Positions 8,349 to 19,021 of a stretch of 64,000 bases of DNA are shown here, one piece after another. The DNA lies in the NCBI RefSeq assembly GCF_001864895.1, contig NZ_MJGO01000007.1:36866-100865 (forward strand), given 5' to 3'. Source of the DNA: Curtobacterium sp. MCBA15_009 (GTDB lineage: Bacteria > Actinomycetota > Actinomycetes > Actinomycetales > Microbacteriaceae). The translations under genes were made by a program, and so were the position numbers. The notes beneath the pieces are model-generated. The model worked only from the letters and a program-made list of their open reading frames with translations. It ran no database searches and had not been told where the DNA came from. Each line of letters begins with the position of its first letter. Within the stretch, counting starts at the first letter, position 1.

Positions 8349-9677
8349 ATGGCAGACTCGATCCCTCACGTCCTCGTCCTCGGCGGCGGCTCCGCTGGCT
8401 ACTCCACCGTCAAGCAGCTGCAGAAGCACGCGGCCACCGTGCCGATGCGGATCACACTGGTGGACCAGAACACCTACTACACGTACCTGCCGTTCCTGCC
8501 CGAGGTCGCGGGCGGTCACATCGCCCCGAAGGACGTGACGGTCGAACTCCGTCGTGCCCTGCGCAAGACCCGGGTCATCCAGGGCAAGGTCACCGCGATC
8601 TCCTCGGCCGACAAGACCGTCTCGATCGCGACCGCCGGCGGTGACGACCGCACGCTCGGCTACGACCAGCTCGTCGTCGCCCTCGGTTCCGTCACGCGCA
8701 CCTTCCCGACCCCCGGGCTCGAGGAGTACGGCGTCGGCTTCAAGAGCGTCGAGGAGGCCGCCTACGTCCGCTCCAAGCTCCTCGACAACATCGCGAAGGC
8801 CGCGGCCACCCGCGACGAGGACGAGCGTCGTCGTCTGCTCACGAGCGTCTTCGTCGGCGGTGGCTACACCGGCGTCGAGGCCATCGGCGAACTGTTCGAC
8901 GTCTCGCAGGCCGCCATCGCGACCTACCCGTCGCTCGCCGGCGAGCAGCCCCGCTGGATCCTCATCGACGCGCTCGACCGCGTCGCGCCCGAGGTCGGCC
9001 CGGAGCTGTCGAAGTGGACCCTCGAGTCGCTCCGCGCCCGCGGCATCGACGTCCGGCTGAAGACCACCATGCCGAGCGCCGAGGGCGGCGTCGTCACGCT
9101 GTCCGACGGCGACGAGATCCCCACCGGGCTGCTCGTCTGGACCGCCGGCGTCAAGCCGAACCCGCTCCTCGACGCCTCCGACCTGCCGCGCGGCCCGAAG
9201 GGGCACCTCGCCGCCAACGCGAAGCTCCAGGTCGAGGCCGAGGACACCCACGAGGTCGTCGACGGCGTCTGGGGCCTCGGTGACGTGGCCCAGGTCCCCG
9301 ACCTGACCGCCGACAAGCAGCCGGCGTTCTACCCGCCGAACGCGCAGAACGCCGTGCGTCAGGCCGTCGTCGCCGCCGACAACATCGTGGCGACGATCAC
9401 GGGCAAGCCGCTCGAGGAGTACCGCCACCCCTCGATCGGCACCGTCGCCTCGTACGGCGTCGGCAAGGGTGCCGCGAACATCAAGGGCATCAAGATGACC
9501 AACGTGCTCGCCTGGCTCGCCCACCGCGCCTACCACGTGTACGCGATGCCGACCCTGAACCGCAAGGTCCGGATCGTCATCGGCTGGGTCACCGGCGCCG
9601 TCTCCGGACGCGACGCGACCTCCCTCATCAAGGAGACCGACCCGCGCCGCAACTTCGTCGAGGCGTCGAAGAGCTGA
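8349..9677 (+). CDS. ndh: type II NADH dehydrogenase-like FAD/NAD(P) oxidoreductase
   Basis: Single-subunit flavoprotein of 442 aa, predicted to pass electrons from NADH to menaquinone without proton pumping. It has two Rossmann folds: the N-terminal FAD fold VLVLGGGSAGYST and the NAD fold VFVGGGYTGVEAIGEL near residues 160-175. An FAD/quinone-contacting segment follows (VWTAGVKPNP, then GDVAQVPD). The C-terminal region has no transmembrane helix but carries the amphipathic segment typical of peripheral Ndh. Related Ndh-fold enzymes include sulfide:quinone reductases; the Cys pair those need is not seen. Confidence 0.85.
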   Translation: MADSIPHVLVLGGGSAGYSTVKQLQKHAATVPMRITLVDQNTYYTYLPFLPEVAGGHIAPKDVTVELRRALRKTRVIQGKVTAISSADKTVSIATAGGDDRTLGYDQLVVALGSVTRTFPTPGLEEYGVGFKSVEEAAYVRSKLLDNIAKAAATRDEDERRRLLTSVFVGGGYTGVEAIGELFDVSQAAIATYPSLAGEQPRWILIDALDRVAPEVGPELSKWTLESLRARGIDVRLKTTMPSAEGGVVTLSDGDEIPTGLLVWTAGVKPNPLLDASDLPRGPKGHLAANAKLQVEAEDTHEVVDGVWGLGDVAQVPDLTADKQPAFYPPNAQNAVRQAVVAADNIVATITGKPLEEYRHPSIGTVASYGVGKGAANIKGIKMTNVLAWLAHRAYHVYAMPTLNRKVRIVIGWVTGAVSGRDATSLIKETDPRRNFVEASKS

Positions 9678-9703
9678 CGCAGAGCTGACGCAGAGCGGAC
9701 GCA
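9671..9703. repeat. three 11-bp tandem repeats across the ndh stop codon
   Basis: Units GAGCTGACGCA, GAGCTGACGCA and GAGCGGACGCA follow one another. The TGA of ndh lies in the first unit. Slippage here would extend or shift only the extreme C-terminus. Confidence 0.6.
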
Positions 9704-9713
9704 CCGACAGGGC

Positions 9714-9755
9714 GGACAGGAGGCGCGGTGCCGGCTGGCACCGCGCCTCCCGTCC
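9714..9755. terminator. strong hairpin of the GGAGGCGCGGTGC type
   Basis: The 19-nt arms of a near-perfect inverted repeat (one A-C mismatch) flank a 4-nt loop. The core is GGAGGCGCGGTGCC paired with GGCACCGCGCCTCC. It lies 37 nt after ndh. The same core recurs at 38817-38857. Confidence 0.75.
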
Positions 9756-9838
9756 GTCCGGTGGTCGCGCCGACGCGCCCGGTGCGGCAGACTGACTCCC
9801 TCGGTGCTGCTGCACGGAGGTCCCGGAAGAGGCCACAC

Positions 9839-11296
9839 GTGACCACCACCTCCTGCACCCGGTGCGGCGCTGCGCGACGCACGACCGGTCTCCACCGGTG
9901 CCCCGGCCCCACCGACCCGGCACGTGCGCTGGGCGTCGGTACGGCCGTCGACGCCGTCCTCGTGGCGCTCGGCAGCGTCGGGCGCCCGTTCCTGGTCGGC
10001 GGCGTGGTCCGCGACGCCCTGTTGCGGTCGGCCGGGCGTGCGGTCCCGGAGGACGACGACCACGACGTCGACGTCGAGGTCCACGGCGCGGACACGGTCT
10101 CGGTCGTGGACGCCCTGCGTGCTGCGGGCGCGGTCGTCGTGACGACCGGCCGGCGGTTCGAGGTGCTCCGGGTCGTGCTCGACGACGTGCACGTCGACGT
10201 CGCCGTGGTCCCGGGGACCGGCGACGACGACGCCCTCGCCGACGCCGCCGCGCGTCGCGACTTCACCGTCGACGCGGTCGCGTGGGACCCGGCGACGAAC
10301 GAGTACGTCGACGCGTCCGGCGGCATCGACGACGCCGCTCGGGGCGTGCTCCGGCACACGTCCGAACGGTTCGGCGACGATCCGTTGCGGGTCCTGCGCG
10401 CGGTGCAGCTCGTGGCGCGGTTCGACCTCGCCGTCCACCCGTCGACGGTCGACCTCGCGCGTTCGCTCGCGGACGCCTACCCGTCGATCGCGCCGGAGCG
10501 GGTGTGGCCGGAGATCCGGAAGGCGGCCGGGGGCGACCACCAGTCGCACGCGCTCCAGGTCCTCCACGACACCGGGTGGGAGCGGCACTTCCCGGAGCTC
10601 GCCGCCGTCCGGGACGTCCCGCAGGACCCCCGGTGGCACCCCGAGGGGCCGGTGCACGTGCACCTGGGACTCGCGGCGGACGCGGCTGCTGCCGCGTGCA
10701 CGGCCGACGGGGTGACCGGGGAGGACCGCACCGTCGTGGTGCTCGGGGCCCTCCTGCACGACCTCGGCAAGGCCGGCGACGGCACGCAGACGGTCCGGGG
10801 TGACGACGGCACCGTCCGGATCCGCAGTCTCGGGCACGAGGTCTCCGGAGCACGGGCCGCCCGCGACCTGCTGCGGCGGATCGGCGCGCCCCGGACCGTG
10901 ACCGACCGCATCGGCGCCGTCGTGCGCGAGCACATGGTGGTGCACTCGACGGACGGTGCGGCGCCCTCGGTGCCCGCAGCGCGCCGGCTGCTGCGCCGCC
11001 TGGGCGGATCGGTCGCGATCGCCGAGTGCTGGGCACGGGTGTGCGAGGCGGACTCGCAGGGGCGGGGTCCGGCGTCCTCGGCCTCGGCGGCTGGGGCGTG
11101 GCTCGCGGTGGTGCGCGCGGACGCCGCCGTGCGTCGCGTCCGCCTGGTGACCGGGCGGGACCTCATCGCGTCGGGACTCACCCCGGGGCCCCGGTTCCGC
11201 GAGGTCCTCGACGCCGCCGCTGCGGCACAGGACGACGGCCTGTTCGAGGACGCCGAGGGTGCACGCGCCTGGCTGTCGGAGCAGCTCGGCGACTGA
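9839..11296 (+). CDS. CCA tRNA nucleotidyltransferase-like protein with HD domain
   Basis: The 485-aa protein has a nucleotidyltransferase head with FLVGGVVRDALL (the GG signature), an acidic D-x-D motif in DHDVDVEV, and RRDFTVDAVA, matching the RRDFTxNA motif of CCA-adding enzymes. An HD phosphohydrolase domain follows (LGALLHDLGKAGD). The N-terminus has C-x2-C and a third Cys within 25 residues, an unusual addition. The GTG at 9839 is chosen because GAAGAGG stands about 7 nt before it. It may add CCA to tRNAs or be a divergent paralogue. The housekeeping CCA gene of actinobacteria usually lies elsewhere, near the origin. Confidence 0.75.
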   Translation: MTTTSCTRCGAARRTTGLHRCPGPTDPARALGVGTAVDAVLVALGSVGRPFLVGGVVRDALLRSAGRAVPEDDDHDVDVEVHGADTVSVVDALRAAGAVVVTTGRRFEVLRVVLDDVHVDVAVVPGTGDDDALADAAARRDFTVDAVAWDPATNEYVDASGGIDDAARGVLRHTSERFGDDPLRVLRAVQLVARFDLAVHPSTVDLARSLADAYPSIAPERVWPEIRKAAGGDHQSHALQVLHDTGWERHFPELAAVRDVPQDPRWHPEGPVHVHLGLAADAAAAACTADGVTGEDRTVVVLGALLHDLGKAGDGTQTVRGDDGTVRIRSLGHEVSGARAARDLLRRIGAPRTVTDRIGAVVREHMVVHSTDGAAPSVPAARRLLRRLGGSVAIAECWARVCEADSQGRGPASSASAAGAWLAVVRADAAVRRVRLVTGRDLIASGLTPGPRFREVLDAAAAAQDDGLFEDAEGARAWLSEQLGD

Positions 11297-11306
11297 CCCG
11301 CCAGGA

Positions 11307-11337
11307 AATGCCCCCGGGCCACTGGCCTGGGGGCATT
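11307..11337. terminator. intrinsic terminator with T-rich tail
   Basis: AATGCCCCCGGGCC pairs with GGCCTGGGGGCATT across a 3-nt loop, with one G-T wobble. A T-rich stretch follows. It lies between the CCA-like gene (+) and tRNA-Leu (-) and can serve both. Confidence 0.8.
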
Positions 11338-11366
11338 CCTTGTCTTCGTGTCGTTCGTGTTTCTTG

Positions 11367-11452
11367 TGTCCGAGGGGGGACTTGAACCCCCACGCCCTAA
11401 TACGGGCACTAGCACCTCAAGCTAGCGCGTCTACCAATTCCGCCACCCGGAC
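11367..11452 (-). tRNA. tRNA-Leu (anticodon GAG)
   Basis: On the minus strand the sequence begins GTCCGGGTGGCGGAA. The 7-bp acceptor stem has its 3' half CTCGGAC and discriminator A. The anticodon stem CTAGC/GCTAG encloses the loop TTGAGGT, giving anticodon GAG, which reads CUC and CUU. A long variable arm of the class II type and the T loop GGGGGTTCAAGTCCCCC follow. CCA is not encoded in the gene. Confidence 0.95.
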
Positions 11453-11601
11453 AGGGTGTCTGGTGTCTGTTTCCCGAGTGCAACCCGGCGTTCCTGCCGA
11501 GAGAAGACACTAGCACGGCTCCGAGGGCACGCTGCACACGGGCGTGCATCCCGGGCGCGTCCCGGGTCGCGGGCCCTCCTGTCGGGGTCGGTGCGGCCCG
11601 G

Positions 11602-11607
11602 TAGCGT
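11602..11607 (+). promoter_or_regulatory. leaderless -10 box TAGCGT
   Basis: TAGCGT ends 6 nt before the ATG at 11614, with no Shine-Dalgarno between. Confidence 0.55.
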
Positions 11608-11613
11608 GGAGCC

Positions 11614-12930
11614 ATGACGAACCCGGAGCCGACCGTGCCCGAGCTCGAGGCCACGGCGGCGATCGCCCGCGACCTCATCCGCATCGACACCACGAACTGG
11701 GGCGAGGGCAAGTCCCGCGGCGAGACCGAGGCGGCGCACTACGTCGAGGCCGAACTGCGTCGCCTGGGGCTCGAGCCGCAGCTGTTCGAGTCCGAGCCGG
11801 ACCGCGTCAGCGTCGTGGCGCGGGTACCGGGCCGCGACCGCGACAAGCCGGCCCTCGTCGTGCACGGCCATCTCGACGTCGTGCCGGCGGACCCCGCCAA
11901 CTGGACGGTCGACCCGTTCGGCGGGGTCGTGCGGGACGGTTCGCTGTGGGGTCGCGGCGCCGTGGACATGAAGAACATGGACGCGATGATGCTCACGTCC
12001 CTGGCGGACGTCATCGCGGCGCAGGGGGCGCCCGAGCGCGACCTGGTCATCGCCTACTTCGCCGACGAGGAAGCCGGGGGAGTCCTCGGCTCGCACCACG
12101 TCGTCGAGCACCACCCCGAGGTCTTCGCCGGCGCGACCGCCGCGATCAGCGAGGTCGGCGGGTACTCCATCACCCTCGGCGACCGGCGGGCCTACCTGCT
12201 GCAGACCGGCGAGAAGGCGCTCATGTGGGTGAAGCTCGTCGCGCGCGGCACGGCGGCGCACGGCTCGCACGTCATCCGCGACAACGCCGTCACGAAGCTC
12301 GCCGCCGCGGTCGCCCGCATCGGCAGCGAGGAGTGGCCGGTGCGCCTCTCCGCCACGACCGACGCCATGGTCGCCGAGGTCGCCCGGTTCCTCGGCGTCG
12401 ACCCGGCGGTGACCGGCCCGGACGAGGTCGCCCTGGCCACCGGGTCCGCGTCGCGGTTCATCCACGCGGCACTGCACACCACGTCCAACCCGACGGTGCT
12501 CACCGCCGGGTACAAGCACAACGTCATCCCGGACACCGCCGAGGCCCTGGTGGACATCCGCTGCCTGCCCGGCGACGAGGACGCCGTGCTCGCGCGCGTC
12601 CGCGAACTGGCCGGCGACGAGGTCGAGGTCGTGACCTCGTTCCGCGACGTCGGCCTCGAGCAGGACTTCGGCGGCCCCCTGGTCGACGCCGTCCGCGACG
12701 TCCTCGGCCGGCACGACCCCGGGGCGCCGGTGCTGCCGTACCTGCTGTCCGGCGGCACCGACAACAAGGCCCTGTCGACCCTCGGCATCGCGGGCTACGG
12801 CTTCGTCCCGCTGAAGCTGCCCGCCGGTGTCGACTTCCCGGCGATGTTCCACGGCGTCGACGAGCGGGTGCCGCTCGATGCGCTCGCGTTCGGGCGGCGC
12901 GTCCTCGGCGACCTCTTCGCCACGTACTGA
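11614..12930 (+). CDS. M20/M25/M40-family metallopeptidase (ArgE/DapE/CPG2-like)
   Basis: Zinc-dependent amidohydrolase or peptidase of 438 aa, cytoplasmic. The VVHGHLDVVPADP segment holds the first metal ligands (H-x-D). GRGAVDMKNMDAMM carries the bridging Asp, and FADEEAGGVLGS carries the catalytic Glu and a Glu ligand. A lid domain with the substrate-binding His follows, and the C-terminal GGTDNKAL and MFHGVDERVP carry the last His ligand. It could be a dipeptidase, deacylase or carboxypeptidase; the motifs do not choose. The likely leaderless ATG start follows TAGCGT. Confidence 0.88.
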   Translation: MTNPEPTVPELEATAAIARDLIRIDTTNWGEGKSRGETEAAHYVEAELRRLGLEPQLFESEPDRVSVVARVPGRDRDKPALVVHGHLDVVPADPANWTVDPFGGVVRDGSLWGRGAVDMKNMDAMMLTSLADVIAAQGAPERDLVIAYFADEEAGGVLGSHHVVEHHPEVFAGATAAISEVGGYSITLGDRRAYLLQTGEKALMWVKLVARGTAAHGSHVIRDNAVTKLAAAVARIGSEEWPVRLSATTDAMVAEVARFLGVDPAVTGPDEVALATGSASRFIHAALHTTSNPTVLTAGYKHNVIPDTAEALVDIRCLPGDEDAVLARVRELAGDEVEVVTSFRDVGLEQDFGGPLVDAVRDVLGRHDPGAPVLPYLLSGGTDNKALSTLGIAGYGFVPLKLPAGVDFPAMFHGVDERVPLDALAFGRRVLGDLFATY

Positions 12931-12991
12931 TATCTTGCATGGTCGCCTCCGGGCGGTGTCCTGATCCACTGCACCCCGAAAGGCCCGTGCG

Positions 12992-13822
12992 ATGCACATC
13001 CTCGAGGCGATCTTCCTCGGCTTCGTCCAGGGGCTCACCGAGTTCCTGCCGGTCTCGTCCAGCGCCCACCTGCGCATCGTCGGGCTGTTCCTGCCCGACG
13101 CGAAGGACCCCGGGGCGGCCTTCACCGCGGTGACGCAGCTCGGCACCGAGACCGCGGTGCTCATCTACTTCTGGAAGGACATCACCCGGATCATCGGGCG
13201 GTGGTTCCGCTCGCTGTTCCGACGAGACGTGCCGAAGGGCGACCCGGACGTCCGGCTCGGCTGGCTGGTGATCATCGGCACCATCCCGATCGGCGTCGCC
13301 GGGTTGCTGCTCAAGGACTCCATCGAGACCACCTTCCGGTCGCTCTGGATCGTCGCGATCGTGCTCATCGTCTTCGGCGTCGTGCTCGGCGTGCTCGACC
13401 GCGTCGGCCGCAAGGAACGCCGCATCGAGCACATGACGTTCGGCGGGGGCGTGCTCATCGGCCTGGCGCAGGTGCTCGCGCTCGTCCCCGGCGTCTCGCG
13501 GTCCGGCGCCACCGTGTCGATGGGCCTCGCACTCGGCTACACCCGGCCGGCCGCCGCTCGGTTCGCGTTCCTGCTCGCCGTGCCCGCCGTGTTCCTGTCC
13601 GGCCTGTACGAGGCCGCGACGAGCCTCGGTGACACCGGCGCGCCGTTCGGCATCGCCGACACGCTCATCGCGACGGTGGTGGCGTTCCTCGTCGGCTTCG
13701 TCGTCATCGCGGCGTTCATGAACTACATCAGCAAGCGGAGCTTCATGCCCTTCGTGGTCTACCGGATCGCACTGGGTATCGTTCTGATCGTGTTGTTGTC
13801 GCTCGGAGTGATCCAGCCGTGA
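12992..13822 (+). CDS. uppP: undecaprenyl-diphosphatase UppP (BacA)
   Basis: Integral membrane phosphatase that turns C55-PP into the C55-P carrier lipid for peptidoglycan and wall polymer synthesis; this family also confers low-level bacitracin resistance. The 276-aa protein has both signatures: [14 protein letters not shown] near residue 15 (catalytic Glu and Ser-rich loop) and [14 protein letters not shown] near 165. About seven to eight hydrophobic segments are visible. GAAAGG lies about 10 nt before the ATG. Its stop overlaps the start of mshC by 4 nt, so the two are translationally coupled. Confidence 0.95.
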   Translation: MHILEAIFLGFVQGLTEFLPVSSSAHLRIVGLFLPDAKDPGAAFTAVTQLGTETAVLIYFWKDITRIIGRWFRSLFRRDVPKGDPDVRLGWLVIIGTIPIGVAGLLLKDSIETTFRSLWIVAIVLIVFGVVLGVLDRVGRKERRIEHMTFGGGVLIGLAQVLALVPGVSRSGATVSMGLALGYTRPAAARFAFLLAVPAVFLSGLYEAATSLGDTGAPFGIADTLIATVVAFLVGFVVIAAFMNYISKRSFMPFVVYRIALGIVLIVLLSLGVIQP

Positions 13823-15063
13823 GGGCCTGGCAGGCCCCTTCCCTTCCCGACGTCGCCGGTGCGGCGCCGCGACCCGTCGTCCACGACACGGCCACCGGCA
13901 AGCCGGTCGACCCGAGCCGTGGCGAGGACCGCGCGGCGCTCTACGTGTGCGGGATCACCCCCTACGACGCGACCCACCTCGGGCACGCGGCGACCTACCT
14001 GGCGTTCGACACGCTCGGCCGCGCCTGGCGCGACGCCGGGCTCGACGTCGAGTACGCGCAGAACGTCACGGACGTCGACGACCCGCTGCTCGAGCGCGCC
14101 GCCCGCGACGGCGTCGACTGGCGCGAGCTCGCCGCCTCGCAGATCGACCTGTTCCGACGCGACATGGAGTCGCTCCGGATCCTGCCACCCGACGACTTCG
14201 TGGCCGTCACCGACCAGGTCGACCGCGTCGCCGAGGCCGTCTCGTTCCTGCAGGAGACCGGCTACGCCTACGAGGTGCCGACCGACGGCGCCGAGGGCGA
14301 CGACCTGTACTTCGACGTGAACCGCCCGACCGAGTCGTGGAAGCTCGGCGACGAGAGCGGTCTCGACCGCGACACCATGCTGGCACTCGCAGCCGAGCGC
14401 GGCGGCGACCCGGAGCGCCCCGGCAAGCGGGACCCGCTCGACCCACTGCTCTGGCGCGCCGCGCGCGAGGGCGAACCGTCCTGGGACACCGAGATCGGCC
14501 CCGGACGCCCCGGCTGGCACATCGAGTGCAGCGTCATCGCCGGTGACCGCCTCGGCCTGCCGATCAGCGTGCAGGGCGGCGGCAGTGACCTCGTCTTCCC
14601 GCACCACGAGATGAGCGCCGGCCACGCCGCCGCGCTCGCGCACCAGCCCCTCGCGCATGCCTACGTGCACACCGGCATGATCGCGTACCAGGGCACGAAG
14701 ATCTCGAAGTCGCTCGGCAACCTCGTCACCGTGCGCGGGCTGCTCGACGACGGTGCGGACCCCCGGGCGATCCGCCTCGCACTGCTCTCGCACAAGTACT
14801 CCGACGACTGGGAGTGGTTCGACACCGAGCTCACGAGCGCCACCACGCGGCTCGCGGGCTGGGACGCCTGGGCCTCCGGCTCGGCCGCGGGACACGCCGA
14901 CGACGCCGCTGACGTGGCGGCCCGCATCCGCGCACGCGTCTCAGACGACCTCGACACCCCGGGAGCCGTCGCCGCGGTCGACACCGCGATCGCGGGCGGC
15001 ACCGCGGTCACGCCCGAGCTCGTCGACCTGGTCGACGCCCTGCTCGGCATCCGCCTGGGCTGA
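13819..15063 (+). CDS. mshC: cysteine--1-D-myo-inosityl-2-amino-2-deoxy-alpha-D-glucopyranoside ligase
   Basis: The ATP-dependent ligase that joins cysteine to GlcN-inositol in mycothiol synthesis, the actinobacterial low-molecular-weight thiol pathway. The 414-aa protein is a class I cysteinyl-tRNA synthetase relative, with the HIGH-type motif [10 protein letters not shown] near residue 53 and the KMSKS-type motif TKISKSLGN near 295. Zinc-site residues [13 protein letters not shown] and the second Cys in HIECSV are present. It lacks the anticodon-binding domain of CysS, which fits MshC. The GTG start overlaps uppP by 4 nt. Confidence 0.95.
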   Translation: MRAWQAPSLPDVAGAAPRPVVHDTATGKPVDPSRGEDRAALYVCGITPYDATHLGHAATYLAFDTLGRAWRDAGLDVEYAQNVTDVDDPLLERAARDGVDWRELAASQIDLFRRDMESLRILPPDDFVAVTDQVDRVAEAVSFLQETGYAYEVPTDGAEGDDLYFDVNRPTESWKLGDESGLDRDTMLALAAERGGDPERPGKRDPLDPLLWRAAREGEPSWDTEIGPGRPGWHIECSVIAGDRLGLPISVQGGGSDLVFPHHEMSAGHAAALAHQPLAHAYVHTGMIAYQGTKISKSLGNLVTVRGLLDDGADPRAIRLALLSHKYSDDWEWFDTELTSATTRLAGWDAWASGSAAGHADDAADVAARIRARVSDDLDTPGAVAAVDTAIAGGTAVTPELVDLVDALLGIRLG

Positions 15064-15190
15064 CGGTCGGACGGACGGAAGGCCCGGGACGGCTCCGCCG
15101 CGCGCGTCCCGTCCGGCAGCCGTCCGGCTCCGTCGGTCCTCCGTCCGGCTCCTTCCCGCCGAGTGGCCGCGACGCGCCGCGTGCCGGTCG

Positions 15191-15249
15191 CCGAGGTCGC
15201 GCAAGGTGACGCCCGCCGGCGCCGCACGCGACAGTTCGTGCGACCTCGG
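15191..15249. repeat. 59-bp inverted-repeat core, copy A
   Basis: It begins CCGAGGTCGCGCAA and ends TTCGTGCGACCTCGG, so the termini pair over about 14 bp with one or two mismatches. The GC-rich interior contains GCCGGCGCCG. Confidence 0.75.
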
Positions 15250-15408
15250 CGGTGGCCGGCGCGCGTGGAGGCGGCGTGCACGGAGCCGGTGCGCGCGGAG
15301 CCGGTGCGCGGAGCCGGTGCGCGCCGAGCATCGGGCGGGAGGCCCGTGTCGCCTCCCGTCGGGCGCCTCCCGCCCGCCGAGTGGTCACGACGCGCCGCCT
15401 GCGTACCG

Positions 15409-15467
15409 CCGAGATCGCGCAAGGTGCCGCCTGCCAGCGCCGCAGGCGACAGTTCGTGCGACCTCGG
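15409..15467. repeat. 59-bp inverted-repeat core, copy B
   Basis: Same length as copy A. The left terminus is CCGAGATCGCGCAA and the right is TTCGTGCGACCTCGG. The interior differs at several positions but keeps its palindromic character. Confidence 0.75.
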
Positions 15468-15598
15468 CGCATGCCGGCGCGCGTGCCCGGCGGCGGGCCT
15501 GCCTGCCGGCGTGCGATGAGCGTCGGGCGGGAGGCCCCGGTCGCCCCCGTCAAGCGCTTCCCGCCCGCGAGTGGTCCCGACGCGCCGCGTGCTGGTCG

Positions 15599-15657
15599 CC
15601 GAGATCGCGCAACGTGTCGCCCGCCGGCGCCGCACGCGACAGTTCGTGGGACCTCGG
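15599..15657. repeat. 59-bp inverted-repeat core, copy C
   Basis: Left terminus CCGAGATCGCGCAA, right terminus TTCGTGGGACCTCGG. A half copy follows 23 bp later. Confidence 0.75.
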
Positions 15658-15680
15658 CGGTGGCCGGCGCGCGTGGAGGC

Positions 15681-15709
15681 GCTGTAGGCGACAGTTCGTG
15701 CGACCTCGG
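15681..15709. repeat. half copy (right end only) of the 59-bp element
   Basis: Only the right half is present (GGCGACAGTTCGTGCG then ACCTCGG). The left terminus is missing, so this copy is truncated. Confidence 0.6.
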
Positions 15710-15813
15710 CGCCCGCCGGCGCCCGCGCGCCGAGCTTCGGGTGGGAGGCCCGGGCTACGCCCATCGGGCGCCTCCCGCCCGCCGAGTGGGCACGACGTGC
15801 CGCACGCGTGCCA

Positions 15814-15872
15814 CCGAGGTCGCGCAAGGTGCCGCCCGCCGGCGCCGCGGGCGGCAGTTCGTGCGACCTCGG
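15814..15872. repeat. 59-bp inverted-repeat core, copy D
   Basis: The termini match copy A (CCGAGGTCGCGCAA and TTCGTGCGACCTCGG). It is again 59 bp. Confidence 0.75.
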
Positions 15873-15909
15873 CGCCCGCCAGCGCCGGATGGCGCGCCGC
15901 CGGCACCGG

Positions 15910-15966
15910 TGAGATCGCAATTCGGCCCGGATCGAGCAGCCGGATGGGGGCCGAAGTGCGACCTCA
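15910..15966. repeat. variant inverted-repeat element next to the PAC2 3' end
   Basis: TGAGATCGCAATTCGGCCC pairs with GGGGGCCGAAGTGCGACCTCA (in two parts around one extra G), enclosing about 18 nt. The termini resemble the 59-bp cores but the interior does not. It ends 24 bp from the PAC2 stop and may act as its terminator. Confidence 0.6.
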
Positions 15967-15989
15967 GCCCCGGCCGGCTGCCCCTCGCC

Positions 15990-16922
15990 CTACTGCGGGG
16001 GCTGCGGCGGGCGCCAGGGGCCCTCGCCGCCGGCGGTGCCGCCGTCCTTGCCGTCCTTGCGCTCGCGCCGACGGAGGTACTGCTCGAACTCCTGCGCGAT
16101 GGCGTCGCCCGAGGCCTCGGGCGAGTCGACGGTGTCCCGCGCCTGCTCGAGCTGGCCGATGTACGAGGCCATGTCCTCGTCGTCGGCGGCGAGGGCGTCG
16201 ATGCCCTCCTCCCACTCCGTCGCGTCGTCGAGCAGGGACCCGCGCGGCACGGTGACGTCCGTGAGCTCCTCGATCTTGTCGAGCAGCGAGAGCGTCGCCT
16301 TGGGCGAGGGTGAGTTGTGCACGTAGTGCGGCACCGACGCCCAGAGGGACAGGGTGGTGAGCCCGGCCTTGTCCATCGCGTCGGCGAGGACGCCGAGGAT
16401 GCCGGTCGGGCCCTCGTACGACGAGCGGTCGACGTCGAACGCCGCACGGACGCCGGCGTCCTCGCTCGACACGAACACCGAGATCGGACGGGTGTGCGGG
16501 ACGTCGGCGAGCATCGCACCGACGAAGACCACGGCGTCGATCGAGTACACGTCGGCCAGGTCGATGATCTCGGCGCAGAATCCGCGCCAGGTGCGCGAGG
16601 GCTCCGGGCCGACGAGCACGAAGACGTCGCGGTCGGTGGGGGAGCCGGTCGCACCGATCACGGGGCGGCCCTCGGCGCCGGGGCCGTGCAGCACGATGCG
16701 CGGCCACTGGACGCCGCGGTCGCCGTTCTCGTCGGGACCGACGGTCGGCCGGTTGAACTGGTAGTCGACGTACCGCTCGCCGTCGAGTTCACGCAGCTCG
16801 TCGAGGTCGAGCGACTCGACGATGCGTCGGGCGAGTCCGCTCGCGGCCTCGCCGGCGTCGTTCCAGCCCTCGAAGGCGACGACGAGCAGTCGACCGTCGC
16901 TGAAGGGTGAGTGCTGTGGCAC
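15990..16922 (-). CDS. PAC2 family protein (proteasome assembly chaperone 2-like)
   Basis: A 310-aa cytoplasmic protein of the PAC2 family. Features are the N-terminal LVVAFEGWNDAGEAASG, VGPEPSRTWRGF, and the central VVFVGAMLADVPHTRP followed by YEGPTGI and LWASVPHYV, which are typical of bacterial PAC2 proteins. The C-terminus is acidic then basic and rich in Gly/Pro. The biochemical role in bacteria is not established. I chose the GTG at 16922 because AGGAGG lies 8 nt upstream; a longer frame would add 21 residues. It sits between mshC and the HAD/trmI pair. Confidence 0.85.
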   Translation of the reverse strand: MPQHSPFSDGRLLVVAFEGWNDAGEAASGLARRIVESLDLDELRELDGERYVDYQFNRPTVGPDENGDRGVQWPRIVLHGPGAEGRPVIGATGSPTDRDVFVLVGPEPSRTWRGFCAEIIDLADVYSIDAVVFVGAMLADVPHTRPISVFVSSEDAGVRAAFDVDRSSYEGPTGILGVLADAMDKAGLTTLSLWASVPHYVHNSPSPKATLSLLDKIEELTDVTVPRGSLLDDATEWEEGIDALAADDEDMASYIGQLEQARDTVDSPEASGDAIAQEFEQYLRRRERKDGKDGGTAGGEGPWRPPQPPQ

Positions 16923-17058
16923 GGAGCGGACCTCCTGGTGGTGGCGCGGAGCGGGGCGGGGCGACGGGCGCTCCCGGCCGGACACGATTCAGGCATCCAC
17001 TGTAGGCCCAGGCGTCCCGCCCGGCCGCGTGCGTCCGCGCCCAGCGGAACGCCCCCGG

Positions 17059-17064
17059 TAGACT
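17059..17064 (+). promoter_or_regulatory. leaderless -10 box TAGACT
   Basis: TAGACT ends 8 nt before the GTG at 17073, which decides the start of the HAD gene. Confidence 0.55.
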
Positions 17065-17072
17065 CGTCGCCC

Positions 17073-18979
<1,907 letters not shown>

Positions 18980-19021
18980 GCTGACGGCGTGCCCGTCCTG
19001 CATCGAACGGAAAGAGGGTCC

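Larger units (their letters stand above)
15064..15989. repeat. intergenic array of inverted-repeat elements between convergent genes
   Basis: There is no convincing gene in this 926-bp gap between mshC (+) and the PAC2 gene (-). It is built from about 190-218 bp units, each with a GAGTGG...GACG(C/T)GCCGC lead, a 59-bp inverted-repeat core and a GGGCGGGAGG/CCTCCCGCCC hairpin. Four full cores, one half core and one variant are listed separately. High-GC open frames through it differ between copies and look like shadows. Confidence 0.8.

Noticed and set aside
15064-15989. Coding frames through the repeat array
   Set aside because: The frames differ from copy to copy and are rich in Arg/Pro/Ala without recognisable domains. 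The array lies between two gene 3' ends.
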